Origin: Enterococcus haemoperoxidus ATCC BAA-382
GTDB taxonomy: Bacteria; Bacillota; Bacilli; Lactobacillales; Enterococcaceae
Assembly: GCF_000407165.1 (NCBI RefSeq)
Contig: NZ_KE136480.1
Coordinates: 124,001 to 188,000, forward strand
Length of the DNA stretch: 64,000 bases
Reading direction: 5' to 3'
A program made the translations under genes and the position numbers. The notes under the pieces were generated by a model that made no database searches, was not told the DNA's origin, and worked only from the letters and a program-made list of their open reading frames with translations. How positions within the stretch are numbered: position 1 is the stretch's first letter; every line of letters starts with the position of its first letter. This document shows positions 46,358 through 54,944 of the stretch, piece by piece.

Positions 46358-48256
46358 TTATTCCTCCGTTTTATCTTTTTTATTTTCTAGTTCGTATTTC
46401 TGACTATAGTACCCTAATAGATACTTACCATTTAGATGTTCATCATTATACTGACTTATCTCAAATTTATTTCCTATTTCTTTCAATATATCTTGAAATT
46501 TTTTACCATTTCCCCACAATCTAGATTGATAAGGGATTAAATTTTGTTGAATAATTTTCCAAGTAGTTTCTGGATGCATACTAAAAGCGTTCATATAGCG
46601 AATTGCATTTGTTTGTCTACTTCCCAACTTCCCATTTGCTGCTAAGGCATCTTCCTCTAATTTATCTGCTACAGCTAACATTCTGCCAAATAAATAACTT
46701 CTGTCTGTCTCATTTTTATCTAATGCCACATTTCTTTCCCCCTTTTTGAAATTAAAGTGTTTATTCATTACCGCACACGCAATGCTCAACGTTTTTTGCC
46801 ATTCCCAATTTTCCATACCAACTGGATTGGATGCCCGTTTTAATAAACTTTGAACAATATTTTTAGGAATCATTCGACCATCTATAACGCAAGGAAATAA
46901 TTGTTCCACAGTGTTTTTAACTAAGGTTTCATTCCCTCTTGCACCGTAAACTGCTTCTGCAATATCTCTTAGCGCAGGTGCGCCCCAAAACGTATACCGC
47001 TGCTTATTCTTACTACCATAAGTATGCCGCCAAAAACACGTTTGATGCCACTGCTCAAAGCGTTTAAAATAGTCCACATGTTGAATTGAACGATAATATA
47101 AAATCCCCATCCGCCCAGGTGTTGCTGCATCTAAAATCATGATATAAATAGGTGCATCACGAGTTAAATCCTTTTGATACCCTCTCATTGCTTGTTGAAA
47201 TAATTCTGCAAACTGTTGTGCTGTTGTGTCTGCAGTAACAACCTTAGTTTCTTCTGGAAATAAATTTGCAAATACATCCATACTTGATTCTTCTGGTGAT
47301 GGAACAGCCAATTGCGTTTTACCCCAAACCAAAAATACACGCCCGTCTAAAATAAATCCTTGCTTACCAACCAACCATTTCAGCGCATTATGTGCTTTTT
47401 GTGAAGCCTCATAACTAATCATTGCTACTTGGTTTTTATCTGAAAATCTACCTCTAAATGTAAAATTTTGTAGATCATTTCCTGAAATAATTTTGGCCAT
47501 GTCTCCGCCGTAGCGAACTTTTGATGGATGATTTTCAGTAATTGGCAATTGTTGCCCCGTCACATAATCTAACCCCGCTTCTGGAAGATTCTGACTATAG
47601 TACTGAACATAAGATTCAATCACAGATAAATCTTGCCACACTTCATCGGTTATTATTTCTGCATCATACACAGAAAAACGAACAAATGTTGAAAATTGAT
47701 CGCCAGCAAGAACTGAAAAAATCTCTGGTTTTTCTCCAAATTCAGCTTCCAATTCTTTTTTCCATTTTGGAATGATTTGGTGATCTTTAGCAAGTAATAC
47801 TCGTTCTTCAACCAGATCGCTGATTAATGTTCCTTTTTCTAAATAGGTGAAAATCGCTTGTACTTTTGGATGGGCTTCTGGAGACTGACACCACTCCCTA
47901 AGGTTTCCCATGTATGTTTCATACGAATTATTCCCTTTTTTGTAAATACCACCATAAGATTCAAAATCACCAGCTACATACTGCAAACCATCATGTATCC
48001 CGTGCGGTGTCGGTTTACTTGTTCGTCCTGCGGATTCAATCGTTACCGGAATCACAGTTGGCGCATCTTCTTTAGGAATTACTTTCGCTTCATAAAATTC
48101 ACCTTGAGGTGTTACTCGAACTTCAATTTGAGCATTTTGATAAGCGTGAGCAACTGGTAAAAGAACGATTTCTTTTCCCCATGATGTTCTAATCGGTTTT
48201 CCAACTAAGTCTTGATTTGCTTCGTAAGTTTGATATAGGTCATACAGCCAACTCAT
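46358..48256 (-). CDS. cas8c: Cas8c (Csd1), large Cascade subunit
   Basis: 632 residues. It starts [20 protein letters not shown], a typical Csd1 start, and contains [23 protein letters not shown]. It recognises the PAM. In type I-C the gene also makes a short internal product (Cas11c) from its 3' part; I did not place that start. It overlaps the cas5 stop by ATGA. Confidence 0.94.
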   Translation of the reverse strand: MSWLYDLYQTYEANQDLVGKPIRTSWGKEIVLLPVAHAYQNAQIEVRVTPQGEFYEAKVIPKEDAPTVIPVTIESAGRTSKPTPHGIHDGLQYVAGDFESYGGIYKKGNNSYETYMGNLREWCQSPEAHPKVQAIFTYLEKGTLISDLVEERVLLAKDHQIIPKWKKELEAEFGEKPEIFSVLAGDQFSTFVRFSVYDAEIITDEVWQDLSVIESYVQYYSQNLPEAGLDYVTGQQLPITENHPSKVRYGGDMAKIISGNDLQNFTFRGRFSDKNQVAMISYEASQKAHNALKWLVGKQGFILDGRVFLVWGKTQLAVPSPEESSMDVFANLFPEETKVVTADTTAQQFAELFQQAMRGYQKDLTRDAPIYIMILDAATPGRMGILYYRSIQHVDYFKRFEQWHQTCFWRHTYGSKNKQRYTFWGAPALRDIAEAVYGARGNETLVKNTVEQLFPCVIDGRMIPKNIVQSLLKRASNPVGMENWEWQKTLSIACAVMNKHFNFKKGERNVALDKNETDRSYLFGRMLAVADKLEEDALAANGKLGSRQTNAIRYMNAFSMHPETTWKIIQQNLIPYQSRLWGNGKKFQDILKEIGNKFEISQYNDEHLNGKYLLGYYSQKYELENKKDKTEE

Positions 48257-48972
48257 TCCTCCCCCTCCAATACTTCAGTTAATTGATCGACAGATTCGAT
48301 TTCATTAAAAGTGAAAGGTTTCATCTGCATGCTTTTTAATGGTCTAATCAGTTCACATGTTTCAGGACGTAGAAAATGTATCACACCATTCTCCATAATC
48401 GGTTGCCATAACCGAACTGCTAATTCATCTTTTCCAGTTTCATCTGGATAGGATAATCCATGAACCATCGTTCCAAAATGAAGTTCCCCATAATGATCGT
48501 AAAAGCCTTCTGACTCACCGAAATCTACAGGTTCTACGTAGCCTTGGCATTCTCTAGTACCTAGGAAAATATCTCTTCGGCCTCCCACTTTGATTGCTCG
48601 TTTTAAAATTTGAAAATGCTTATGTTCATTCCAATCTTGTTTTAAATCTGGTCGATATTGATTAAATTCAAAATGCACCTTCACTTCATAACACGGCTGT
48701 TTTAAATACGTGTAATAGGCTAAATCACTGGCGCTACTATCATTGTATTTCATAGGACGAATGCCTTTTGATTCCATTTGAATAGGATTAACAATCCGAA
48801 CTTCGTCAACATAATACGTAATACTTGGCTTCCAATAAATCGACTCTGTGATTCCTTTTAATGCCTGATATGTGGGTACTTGATAGGTCATTTTTTCCCC
48901 ACCCATTTTTGTGACAGGATCAGTGAATAACGCATACTCACCATAAACTTTGAAACTTACCTGATTTCTCAC
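48253..48972 (-). CDS. cas5c: Cas5c (Cas5d), crRNA-processing endonuclease and Cascade subunit
   Basis: The GTG at 48972 ([11 protein letters not shown]) has GGAGG seven bases upstream and gives the family's usual N-terminus; the ATG at 48990 overlaps the cas3 stop but would add six unusual residues. 239 residues with [28 protein letters not shown] and the EHKHFQI region that holds the catalytic Lys-His of Cas5d. In type I-C, which lacks Cas6, this protein cuts the repeat hairpin and keeps the 5' handle. Confidence 0.92.
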   Translation of the reverse strand: MRNQVSFKVYGEYALFTDPVTKMGGEKMTYQVPTYQALKGITESIYWKPSITYYVDEVRIVNPIQMESKGIRPMKYNDSSASDLAYYTYLKQPCYEVKVHFEFNQYRPDLKQDWNEHKHFQILKRAIKVGGRRDIFLGTRECQGYVEPVDFGESEGFYDHYGELHFGTMVHGLSYPDETGKDELAVRLWQPIMENGVIHFLRPETCELIRPLKSMQMKPFTFNEIESVDQLTEVLEGEE

Positions 48973-48989
48973 TACTCTTCCTCCATTCA

Positions 48990-51425
48990 TTAAAAAATAA
49001 GTTCGTCACTTGCTGCTAAAGCTGTTGGATCAGTTCCAAATTCATTTGAATATGAATTTTCGGTCAAAGCAAAAATATTCCCATTATACAGAGGAAAAAT
49101 AGCACCGTTTTTGTTCAATTCTGTTATTTCATAGTCAAATAAATTCACCATGTATTGTTGTGCTTCTTTTATTAACGGTACAACCTCATTCGGGGATAAT
49201 TCGCCATTCAAATCTTCGATGATTCTTGCTCCTTGGGCATTGTCTTTTTTATAAGGGACAATAACGGATGTCGTAAAATCTTCGATTACTTCAAAATGAT
49301 GACCTATTGTTTGAGGACTACTACCTAATACTAATCCCAATTTTTTCCGATGCTTGTCAAGATATTGTTGAGAAGCATTTTTTTGGTTCCCAAGCAAGGA
49401 AAATAACGTTAACGAACTTTTTTTGACGGGATACACAAGCTCATTTTCAATCTTTTCATGATTATAATAACGTTCAAAATAGCTAGTTTGTGCTTTAGCG
49501 GAAAGTAATTCTCCGTCATATAATCTTGGTTGCTCATTATTATCTTTTATCATTCGTTCTGTCACTTCTTTTCCCACCGAAATTTCTTTTAAACGGGAGA
49601 GTTTTTCAAGTTCTGATGAAACATTGACAAGATAAACTGCTTGTTTTCCAGCTTCTCCATTTCGATTACAACGACCTGCCGCTTGCGCCATTGAATCTAA
49701 TCCTGCTGTAGAACGAATCACTGACTCAAAACTGATATCTACCCCTGCTTCAATCAGTTGTGTTGTGATGCATAGTATTTTTTGATCTTTTTTAGTATTT
49801 TTAAGTTGCTTTCTTAATTCTTTTAGAATATCTTTTCGATGAACTGGACACATCGCTGTACTTAAATGAAAGATTTTTACATTACTAAGTGAACGTTCTT
49901 TTAATTCTTGATACATTTTCAGAACAGCTGATTTTGTATTTAATATCATTAACAAACTATTTTTTTCTTCCAAAATTTCCTGACCAAAATCAGCTAACTC
50001 GTTTAATGACCACGCGCCATTTTTCAGTTTTCCTACAAGATCTACACGCTTAAATGACTTCTCTATCTCCGATAAGTTTTGAATCATCTCACCATCTTTT
50101 TCAAGTTCTTTGGGTAATTTATCTAATGAAGGTTGTGTTGCGGTACACAAAACACTGGTTGTTTGTCCGTGATTTTTTAAATAGTTCAAAGATTCCGTAA
50201 ACATATGAGTACATTTGATTGGAACGCCTTGTGCTTCATCAAAAATAATCACTGCATTTTGTAAATTATGAAATCGTCTTGGATTTCTAGTCCCACGACT
50301 AGAAATAACATTAAGAAACTGTACCATTGTTGTAAAAATGATTGGTGAATCCCAATTGTCTTTCATTAATTCCTGCGTTTGTTCTAATGACTCTGATTCA
50401 TCTTCTTGATCTACTCTTTCTTCTGTAAATACATTGGAATGATGTTCTAGGATATGCTGGTCATCCTCTAGGATATTCCGCACGACTTGAGCATTCTGTT
50501 CAATAATTGTAGTGAACGGGACAACAAAAATAATTCGATCTTTGCTATGTTGAAGAGCATGGTTTAAAGCAAAACGTAAACTTGCTAACGTTTTACCTCC
50601 TCCAGTCGGGATCGACAGACTATAGATTCCCGTTGGATGTCCAGCGAAACGCTTACATGTTTCAGACATTTCTGTTCGTAACTGATTGATAGCTGTTTTC
50701 GGTACGGATTTCTTCAATTCTTCGATATGCTTTTCTAAATGTTGCTGATAGTTTTTCAGTAAAGTGTGCGTATCTACTTCTACACTTTCTTCTTCTCGAT
50801 GTGCTTCAAACAACATGGTGTTGGTTCGATCTGCATCAAGTAAACAGCTATAGACAAATTTTAGTAGAAAAAAATAAGCGTGTTCCGTTTTTATGTTTTG
50901 ATGAAATTGTTCGATTTCTTTATTCGCTACTCGTAAATCACTCTGAAATTCAGCTTCTGATTTTACCTCTTTAAAAAATCGTTCTTTCATTAAATCATAC
51001 TCTGGAATTGTTTTTTCTACTACTCGTTCTAAATAAACAGAGCGCATATCGTCTGGTTTATAAAAATCTTGTAGCCCATTACTACTATGATGGGAGATAA
51101 TCGCGTCGCCAATAATTTCAGCTAGGAATAATTGAAATGGATTCACTTCTTCTTGATGTAAATACTCAAACAGTAACTTACCGCCAGCTGTTGAATGATC
51201 CACACTACCTCGATTAACGCTGTTTGGGTCTTTTACAGCTTGTCTTAAATAATATTGAAATTCGTCAGAGTACTTGCCGAAATCATGAAGAAGACCAGCT
51301 AAATAGCAAGTCTTTTCTAAATTGAATTTTTTCCCCCAGTGACCACTTAGTTTTGCGCTATTTTTTAAATGATTTTTTAATAATTGCTCTTCTCCATCCA
51401 ATTCCCTAATATGTGCTATAAACAT
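48990..51425 (-). CDS. cas3: Cas3, nuclease-helicase
   Basis: 811 residues. The N-terminal HD nuclease has [15 protein letters not shown] and ISHHSSNG. The superfamily 2 helicase has Walker [13 protein letters not shown], motif [21 protein letters not shown] and [10 protein letters not shown]. It degrades the target after Cascade binding. It is the first gene of the operon, with ATG at 51425 and AAGGAG upstream. All catalytic motifs look intact, so interference should work. Confidence 0.96.
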   Translation of the reverse strand: MFIAHIRELDGEEQLLKNHLKNSAKLSGHWGKKFNLEKTCYLAGLLHDFGKYSDEFQYYLRQAVKDPNSVNRGSVDHSTAGGKLLFEYLHQEEVNPFQLFLAEIIGDAIISHHSSNGLQDFYKPDDMRSVYLERVVEKTIPEYDLMKERFFKEVKSEAEFQSDLRVANKEIEQFHQNIKTEHAYFFLLKFVYSCLLDADRTNTMLFEAHREEESVEVDTHTLLKNYQQHLEKHIEELKKSVPKTAINQLRTEMSETCKRFAGHPTGIYSLSIPTGGGKTLASLRFALNHALQHSKDRIIFVVPFTTIIEQNAQVVRNILEDDQHILEHHSNVFTEERVDQEDESESLEQTQELMKDNWDSPIIFTTMVQFLNVISSRGTRNPRRFHNLQNAVIIFDEAQGVPIKCTHMFTESLNYLKNHGQTTSVLCTATQPSLDKLPKELEKDGEMIQNLSEIEKSFKRVDLVGKLKNGAWSLNELADFGQEILEEKNSLLMILNTKSAVLKMYQELKERSLSNVKIFHLSTAMCPVHRKDILKELRKQLKNTKKDQKILCITTQLIEAGVDISFESVIRSTAGLDSMAQAAGRCNRNGEAGKQAVYLVNVSSELEKLSRLKEISVGKEVTERMIKDNNEQPRLYDGELLSAKAQTSYFERYYNHEKIENELVYPVKKSSLTLFSLLGNQKNASQQYLDKHRKKLGLVLGSSPQTIGHHFEVIEDFTTSVIVPYKKDNAQGARIIEDLNGELSPNEVVPLIKEAQQYMVNLFDYEITELNKNGAIFPLYNGNIFALTENSYSNEFGTDPTALAASDELIF

Positions 51426-51457
51426 ACCAAAACTCCTTAATTGTCGTCTAAATGTCT

Positions 51458-51476
51458 TAAATGTATTATATCATTT
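51458..51476 (-). promoter_or_regulatory. cas operon promoter (extended -10)
   Basis: TGATATAAT on the minus strand (TATAAT 51466-51471) is a strong extended -10 about 40 bp before the cas3 ATG; no good -35 exists. It follows directly after the terminator of the small peptide gene. The strand complementary to the -10 also shows a weak pseudo-spacer match (see findings). Confidence 0.6.
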
Positions 51477-51478
51477 CA

Positions 51479-51511
51479 AAAAAAAATAGCGATATTTTTT
51501 TCAATATCACT
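51479..51511 (-). terminator. Terminator of the small hydrophobic peptide gene
   Basis: AGTGATATT pairs with AATATCGCT (9 bp with one G-T) around a 6-nt loop and is followed by eight T. The stop codon is inside the left arm. Confidence 0.85.
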
Positions 51512-51590
51512 TCTTGTTTTTTCTAACGATAATCTGCCAAACAACAATGCCAATAATTAAAATCACTAGGACATATCCTTCTATATACAT
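51507..51590 (-). CDS. 27-residue hydrophobic peptide, candidate CreT-like toxin
   Basis: MYIEGYVLVILIIGIVVWQI followed by IVRKNKK: one transmembrane helix with a basic tail, the design of small membrane-damaging toxins of type I toxin-antitoxin systems. The ATG at 51590 has AAAAGGAG at ideal spacing, a textbook promoter (TTGACT, 17 bp, TAAAAT) and its own terminator, so it is a complete gene despite its size. Its leader (51615 on) is the sequence matched by the pseudo-spacer of the divergent CRISPR-like RNA. Toxicity is inferred, not shown. CreT toxins I know of act as RNAs that trap tRNAs, so a peptide toxin would be a variation. Confidence 0.75.
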   Translation of the reverse strand: MYIEGYVLVILIIGIVVWQIIVRKNKK

Positions 51591-51611
51591 TGTGACAACT
51601 CCTTTTAATTC

Positions 51612-51649
51612 TTCTTTTATGTATTTTGTTCTTTGTAAGAAAAATCCAC
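51612..51649 (+). promoter_or_regulatory. Predicted Cascade binding site: TTC PAM plus protospacer in the peptide-gene leader
   Basis: TTC (51612-51614) is the type I-C PAM. The next 15 bases TTTTATGTATTTTGT match the pseudo-spacer of the RNA at 51814 except at positions 6 and 12, the bases that Cascade flips out and does not read. The site covers the start of the peptide transcript, so bound Cascade would block transcription, while the short match should not trigger cleavage. Confidence 0.7.
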
Positions 51650-51660
51650 TGTTCTATATC

Positions 51661-51689
51661 ATTTTATCGTTTAAGAAAGAAATAGTCAA
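51661..51689 (-). promoter_or_regulatory. Promoter of the small peptide gene
   Basis: TTGACT (51684-51689), a 17-bp spacer and TAAAAT (51661-51666) on the minus strand. Transcription should start near 51654, about 64 nt before the ATG. Confidence 0.8.
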
Positions 51690-51741
51690 CATCAATTTAA
51701 CATATATCGACTAAAAGAATTTTTTACACAAATTTTTATGC

Positions 51742-51747
51742 TATAAT
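51742..51747 (+). promoter_or_regulatory. Extended -10 promoter of the CRISPR-like RNA
   Basis: TGCTATAAT gives an extended -10 (TATAAT 51742-51747) with a T-rich -35 region. It directs transcription to the right, away from cas3, starting near 51755. Confidence 0.7.
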
Positions 51748-51754
51748 ATTCTGT

Positions 51755-51887
51755 AAACACTGATTAATTAATGTCGTAATCTATAGTAAATTTTAGAATG
51801 CGTGGATTGAAATTTTTAAGTATTATGTCTTTGTACGTAACTACAAGGAATAGCCTGGGATAACTACTATCCAGGCTTTTTTTGATT
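51755..51887 (+). ncRNA. CreA-like CRISPR RNA gene (degenerate repeat plus pseudo-spacer plus terminator)
   Basis: Roughly 130 nt. A degenerate repeat at 51781-51813 aligns without gaps to the 33-nt array repeat at 22 positions, including the full GTGGATTGAAAT end (51802-51813) that forms the crRNA 5' handle. The pseudo-spacer begins at 51814 (TTTTAAGTATTATGT). A strong terminator hairpin AGCCTGG.ATA / TATCCAGGCT with seven T (51851-51883) stands where a second repeat would be. With Cascade it should act as a guide to 51615. Alternatively it may pair directly with the peptide mRNA, since it is also antisense to its leader. Confidence 0.75.
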
Positions 51888-52134
51888 TATTTTTGTTAAA
51901 TAACAGTAAGAAAAAATAACTCAGATATTTAATGTCTCTTCTAAATAAAAAACAATAAGCCATTGAGCTCATCTCTTTTATGCGATACATATCTACATCA
52001 CAAAAGAAAGAGCGAGCATTTTAGCTTAATAAACAAAAAATAATCGACCACTCTAAAAAAAGTTTTGTTATTTTTCCTTATATATAAGGAGCAAAAATCG
52101 GGTGTTATTTAATCTCTTTCCACAAAAAAATTCG
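51888..52134. other. Intergenic region, nothing assigned
   Basis: A+T-rich sequence between the CRISPR-like RNA and the next promoter. Short frames exist but none has a convincing ribosome site and length. An AAGGAG at about 52086 leads only to a very short GTG frame. Confidence 0.35.
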
Positions 52135-52163
52135 TTGTGAACAAGCCACTCTTTCTGTATAAT
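52135..52163 (+). promoter_or_regulatory. Promoter of structured RNA copy 1
   Basis: TTGTGA (52135-52140), a 17-bp spacer and TATAAT (52158-52163). The transcript would run from about 52170 to the terminator at 52400. Confidence 0.65.
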
Positions 52164-52205
52164 AATATTCATAGGATAGAAATAACTAACATTAAAAATA
52201 AATAA

Positions 52206-52284
52206 ATTGGCTCTTCGTGGTCTGGCGCCAACCAAACCAGAAGCCTTGTTTAAACAGTAGCACCTGTCAAACAACTTTGCCAAT
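52206..52284 (+). ncRNA. Structured RNA element, copy 1 (unrecognised)
   Basis: Closing stem ATTGGC / GCCAAT. Hairpin 2 is CTTC.TGGT / ACCAGAAG with the loop motif GGCGCCAACC (52224-52233). Hairpin 3 is TTGTTT / AAACAA over ACAG / CTGT with the motif AGTAGCACCT (52256-52265). A second copy at 52584 keeps both loop motifs while the stem sequences change together. It has its own promoter and terminator, so it is an independent RNA of about 230 nt. No riboswitch or ribozyme class I know fits. Confidence 0.6.
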
Positions 52285-52364
52285 AGCGTAAGGATCGATC
52301 TATTTTTGTTGTACACGTCTATAGTGACGACACATTTTATAGTTTCTTTATCTTGCCTATTTGT

Positions 52365-52400
52365 AGACGATTACAGGTCACCTGTGGATCGTCTTTTTTT
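52365..52400 (+). terminator. Terminator after structured RNA copy 1
   Basis: AGACGAT / ATCGTCT with an inner palindrome ACAGGTCACCTGT, followed by seven T. Confidence 0.85.
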
Positions 52401-52508
52401 ATTTCTATCCTACAAATTTGAGACGAAGAAGAACTTTCAGGGGAACAACGTTCATTTTATTCACCTTGTACTTTTCATCATCAGCTCTGTCTTATAGCCA
52501 GTCGCAGT

Positions 52509-52568
52509 CCTTCAATTCTTAGAGCTTTAGCTTTTAGAAATTGATGCGATCGAAGCGACAGCGTAGTG
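52509..52568. repeat. Enterococcal palindromic intergenic repeat, copy A
   Basis: 60 bp with a core near-palindrome CTTAGAGCTTTAGCTTTTAG and the tail GATCGAAGCGACAGCGTAGTG-like sequence. A second copy of very similar sequence lies at 55122-55180. The preceding ACCTTGTACTTTTCATCATCAG (about 52463) also recurs near 54978. Confidence 0.65.
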
Positions 52569-52583
52569 ATTCAAAGCAAAAAA

Positions 52584-52657
52584 GGCACTTCATTGTTCGG
52601 CGCCAACCGTTCAATGAAGCCCTGAATAGAAAGTAGCACCTCTCTATCCAAGTTGCC
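52584..52657 (+). ncRNA. Structured RNA element, copy 2 (unrecognised)
   Basis: Closing GGCA / TTGCC. Hairpin 2 is CTTCATTG / CAATGAAG with GGCGCCAACC (52599-52608). Hairpin 3 is ATAGA / TCTAT with AGTAGCACCT (52632-52641). Both loop motifs are identical to copy 1, although the stem sequences differ but still pair. It lies about 200 bp before the gene at 52857, so it could be its leader, while copy 1 ends in a terminator. Confidence 0.6.
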
Positions 52658-52856
52658 CATTTACCAGTACCGTAGTACTAGCTTCTTTATTGTACCTAAT
52701 TCTTGTAAGAATTTCTAGACACTTTTTGAATTTTTCTCTGGTTACACAAAGAAGTTCCCAACATACTGGCATAATTCAACAATAGAGACGGACAGCTTTC
52801 CCCTTTTTCTTTCGCTCTACATACAAAAATCAAACAAAGAGAAAAGGAGAATTACC

Positions 52857-53129
52857 ATGAAAAATTCCGTCATCTGCATTAAAACTGTCCCGTATCAAGA
52901 GATTCTAAATCTTCGAGATTCACTGGAACGTTTAGAATCTTGGAAAGAACCATTGGAAGTTCTTGAAAAATATTTTACCAATCCAACAACACCAATCAAT
53001 AAAAAACAGGTCGTTAAACAGTATTACGCTAGTGCCAAATTGTTTGAAACATTTAATAAAGAATTTAAGTTATTGATAGCAGAGTCGCAAAAACAATTGG
53101 CTATTATTACACAAAATCAAAATAGTTGA
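52857..53129 (+). CDS. Small hypothetical protein downstream of the structured RNAs
   Basis: 90 residues, soluble, Lys/Glu/Leu-rich and probably all-helical (two long helices around a PTTPIN turn near residue 45). AAAGGAG precedes the ATG, so it is probably expressed. No family recognised. No obvious neighbour partner. Confidence 0.55.
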   Translation: MKNSVICIKTVPYQEILNLRDSLERLESWKEPLEVLEKYFTNPTTPINKKQVVKQYYASAKLFETFNKEFKLLIAESQKQLAIITQNQNS

Positions 53130-53231
53130 TTAAAAAAATGAAAGGAATCATCTTTTGCGTATTTAGATAGTGTCAGGAACAAAAATATGATTGGACTATT
53201 TTAAGTCACATTAAAAATGGGAGGGATTATT

Positions 53232-53366
53232 TTGGATTTACTAAAAGCAACAAAACAAGGAGAGAGAATTGTTATTATCTTTCCAAAAAAATTAGCTATA
53301 AAAGAAAATCAAGAATTCTACTACTATAAAAATAAAGAAGAGATTATTTCATTTATTCCAAAATAG
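53232..53366 (+). CDS. Small AbrB/MazE-like swapped-hairpin protein (orphan antitoxin-like)
   Basis: 44 residues from a TTG start after a GGGAGGG ribosome site. KQGERIVIIFPKKLAIKENQ followed by EFYYY and ISFIPK has the pattern of the AbrB/SpoVT fold used by MazE/PemI antitoxins: a basic KQG turn, a hydrophobic strand, then PKKL. The C-terminal toxin-binding tail is absent and no toxin gene follows, so it is either a remnant or a small DNA-binding protein. Family assignment is tentative. Confidence 0.5.
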   Translation: MDLLKATKQGERIVIIFPKKLAIKENQEFYYYKNKEEIISFIPK

Positions 53367-53436
53367 AACGTCTTTCTCGCGAAACAATTCATTAAAAATT
53401 TTAATAGGCGCTTGTTTTCAAGTAGTTTTTGTATAA

Positions 53437-53480
53437 AAGCGAAAGACCTAGAAATGAATACTATTTCTAAGCCTTTCGCT
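53437..53480. terminator. Large hairpin, possible terminator
   Basis: AGCGAAAG.C.TAGAAAT pairs with ATTTCTA.G.CTTTCGCT around 7 nt. The T-tract is poor on both sides, so it may be a stable stem rather than an efficient terminator. Confidence 0.45.
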
Positions 53481-53575
53481 ACTATTACTGATAAAGAGTT
53501 TTCCTATGCAAAATCACTGTGATAAAAATCGTTATTGTCTTGTTCTATCACAATAAACAACCTGTCCACTTATCA

Positions 53576-53794
53576 TTAAATAAGCTCCTGCATCATTTCA
53601 GCATGAGAAATACTTTCGTCATTTATTTGATGCTTTTTCATCAGATTATTGTATGTTTCTAAATCAATCTGATTTTCTAGGCTTTCCAAAATTGTTGTCT
53701 TAGCAAGTTCAGATAAGGATATCTCTTTAGAGTTAGCCAGCCTTTGCATAAAATCTTTTTCATCGTTAGATAATCTAAATGACACTGTATTCAT
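53576..53794 (-). CDS. Orphan ribbon-helix-helix antitoxin-like protein (DUF6290 type)
   Basis: 72 residues. The N-terminal VSFRLSNDEKDFMQRLAN and ISLSELAKTTILESLENQ form a ribbon-helix-helix DNA-binding unit. The C-terminal part with YNNLMKK...SHAEMMQEL fits the toxin-binding tail of RelB/DUF6290 antitoxins. No RelE/ParE toxin follows in the 200 bp downstream. It may neutralise a distant toxin or be a relic. Confidence 0.7.
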   Translation of the reverse strand: MNTVSFRLSNDEKDFMQRLANSKEISLSELAKTTILESLENQIDLETYNNLMKKHQINDESISHAEMMQELI

Positions 53795-53906
53795 TCAGTT
53801 ACCTCCTCTTCAAACATTCGTCTTACTGATTATCGTAATACATTTACATATATTTTTCAATTGTACTAAAACTACATTTTGGATTGTTCCGCTACTAATA
53901 AACACT

Positions 53907-54320
53907 TTACTTCTCAATCCCATAATCAATCTCAATAACCAAGTTGTCTCCATCTAAAAAATACTTGCCCGTACCTTGAATTCCTGAAAGTTCTTCCGTT
54001 CCAGTGTTCTCTTTTATCACTAATTCATTGTGCGGAAGTCCCTTTTCAAAAGTCCCTCGTTCTTCTAAGACAAACGTGCCTTTGCGACCTTTTAGCACCC
54101 CTTCAAAGAACAGATACCCTAAATAGGTCGCTTCTGATAGATGAGGGTTTTCTTGATTGTACTGCGAGTAATGCAATAAATAATCTGCTTTGAAACTGCC
54201 TGTGATTTCTTGTAAGGCTTTATACCAAGCAGAAGCTTTCGCCACTGGTTGTTCTGTTGGGATATCTGCCAATAATTCTTCCTCCCATGAAACAAGCTCA
54301 AAGGTACTTTTAGCCAACAT
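53907..54320 (-). CDS. DUF3224-like small protein
   Basis: The start at 54320 (MLAKSTFEL) has GGTGAGG upstream and overlaps the end of the PfpI gene by 11 bases. 137 residues of probable beta-barrel type with ITGSFKADYLLHYSQ, GTFVLEERGTFEKG and GTGKYFLDGDNLVIEIDY, typical of DUF3224 proteins of unknown function. Translational coupling links it to the PfpI/DJ-1 protein. Confidence 0.7.
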   Translation of the reverse strand: MLAKSTFELVSWEEELLADIPTEQPVAKASAWYKALQEITGSFKADYLLHYSQYNQENPHLSEATYLGYLFFEGVLKGRKGTFVLEERGTFEKGLPHNELVIKENTGTEELSGIQGTGKYFLDGDNLVIEIDYGIEK

Positions 54321-54930
54321 GATCCTCACCAGCATTTCTTAGTTCTTGTTTGATCGCTTCATAGTAGCCTAACTTGTAAAAGTTATACCATTGTTCCACT
54401 TCTTTTTCAGGCATTACTTGAAGTGCCAACAAAATTTCTCTTGCAAACTCTAAATGCCCAGTTCCATTGGCTGTAATCAGGTTGTTTGCTCTTATTGCTT
54501 GAACTTCTAAATAGTGATTCCCACCAGTATAACGCGTGCCAGCATAATCTTGTAGGTCTTGTAATTGGTTGCTCGTATGCTTGTGATCATTTAGTAACCC
54601 TAGACTTCCCAAATAAACAGTCGCATCACAAATGGCTGCAATCACAGCACCTTGTTGTTCTGCTTTTGCTACTAAAGCATCGACTTCTTTTGCTTTATCC
54701 GTTCGCCAAGATTTTCCACCAATTAAAATCAACGCAGCAAACTCTTTTTGACACGCTTCGGCAAGCGTATAATCTGGTAATGTCGAAAAACCGCCCATTG
54801 AATGAATCGCTTGTTTTTCATTTGAAACAGTTTTAACCGTGACCCCCTCTTGCTGATTCAGTTCAGCCGCAATCGATGCTGCTTCCCAATCTGCATAATC
54901 TTCTAATAATACAAAAAACACTTCTGTCAT
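54310..54930 (-). CDS. DJ-1/PfpI-family protein
   Basis: 206 residues. FFVLLEDYADWEAASIAAEL at the N-terminus and the nucleophile elbow GAVIAAICDATVYLGSLGLL with the conserved Cys mark a DJ-1/PfpI glutamine-amidotransferase-like fold (class of YoaZ-type proteins). Members act as stress chaperones, glyoxalases or peptidases. It is co-transcribed with the DUF3224-like gene. Confidence 0.8.
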   Translation of the reverse strand: MTEVFFVLLEDYADWEAASIAAELNQQEGVTVKTVSNEKQAIHSMGGFSTLPDYTLAEACQKEFAALILIGGKSWRTDKAKEVDALVAKAEQQGAVIAAICDATVYLGSLGLLNDHKHTSNQLQDLQDYAGTRYTGGNHYLEVQAIRANNLITANGTGHLEFAREILLALQVMPEKEVEQWYNFYKLGYYEAIKQELRNAGEDHVG

Positions 54931-54944
54931 GATTTATTCCTCCT

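Noticed and set aside
47858-48160. Plus-strand 100-codon frame opposite cas8
   Set aside because: Shadow of cas8; Cys/Phe/Arg-rich composition without a start signal.
51514-51714. Plus-strand frame of 66 codons upstream of cas3
   Set aside because: It is antisense to the small peptide gene, which has a ribosome site, promoter and terminator; the plus frame has none.
52068-52316. Minus-strand frame of 82 codons
   Set aside because: It runs antisense through structured RNA copy 1 and its promoter, lacks a ribosome site and has no protein-like composition.
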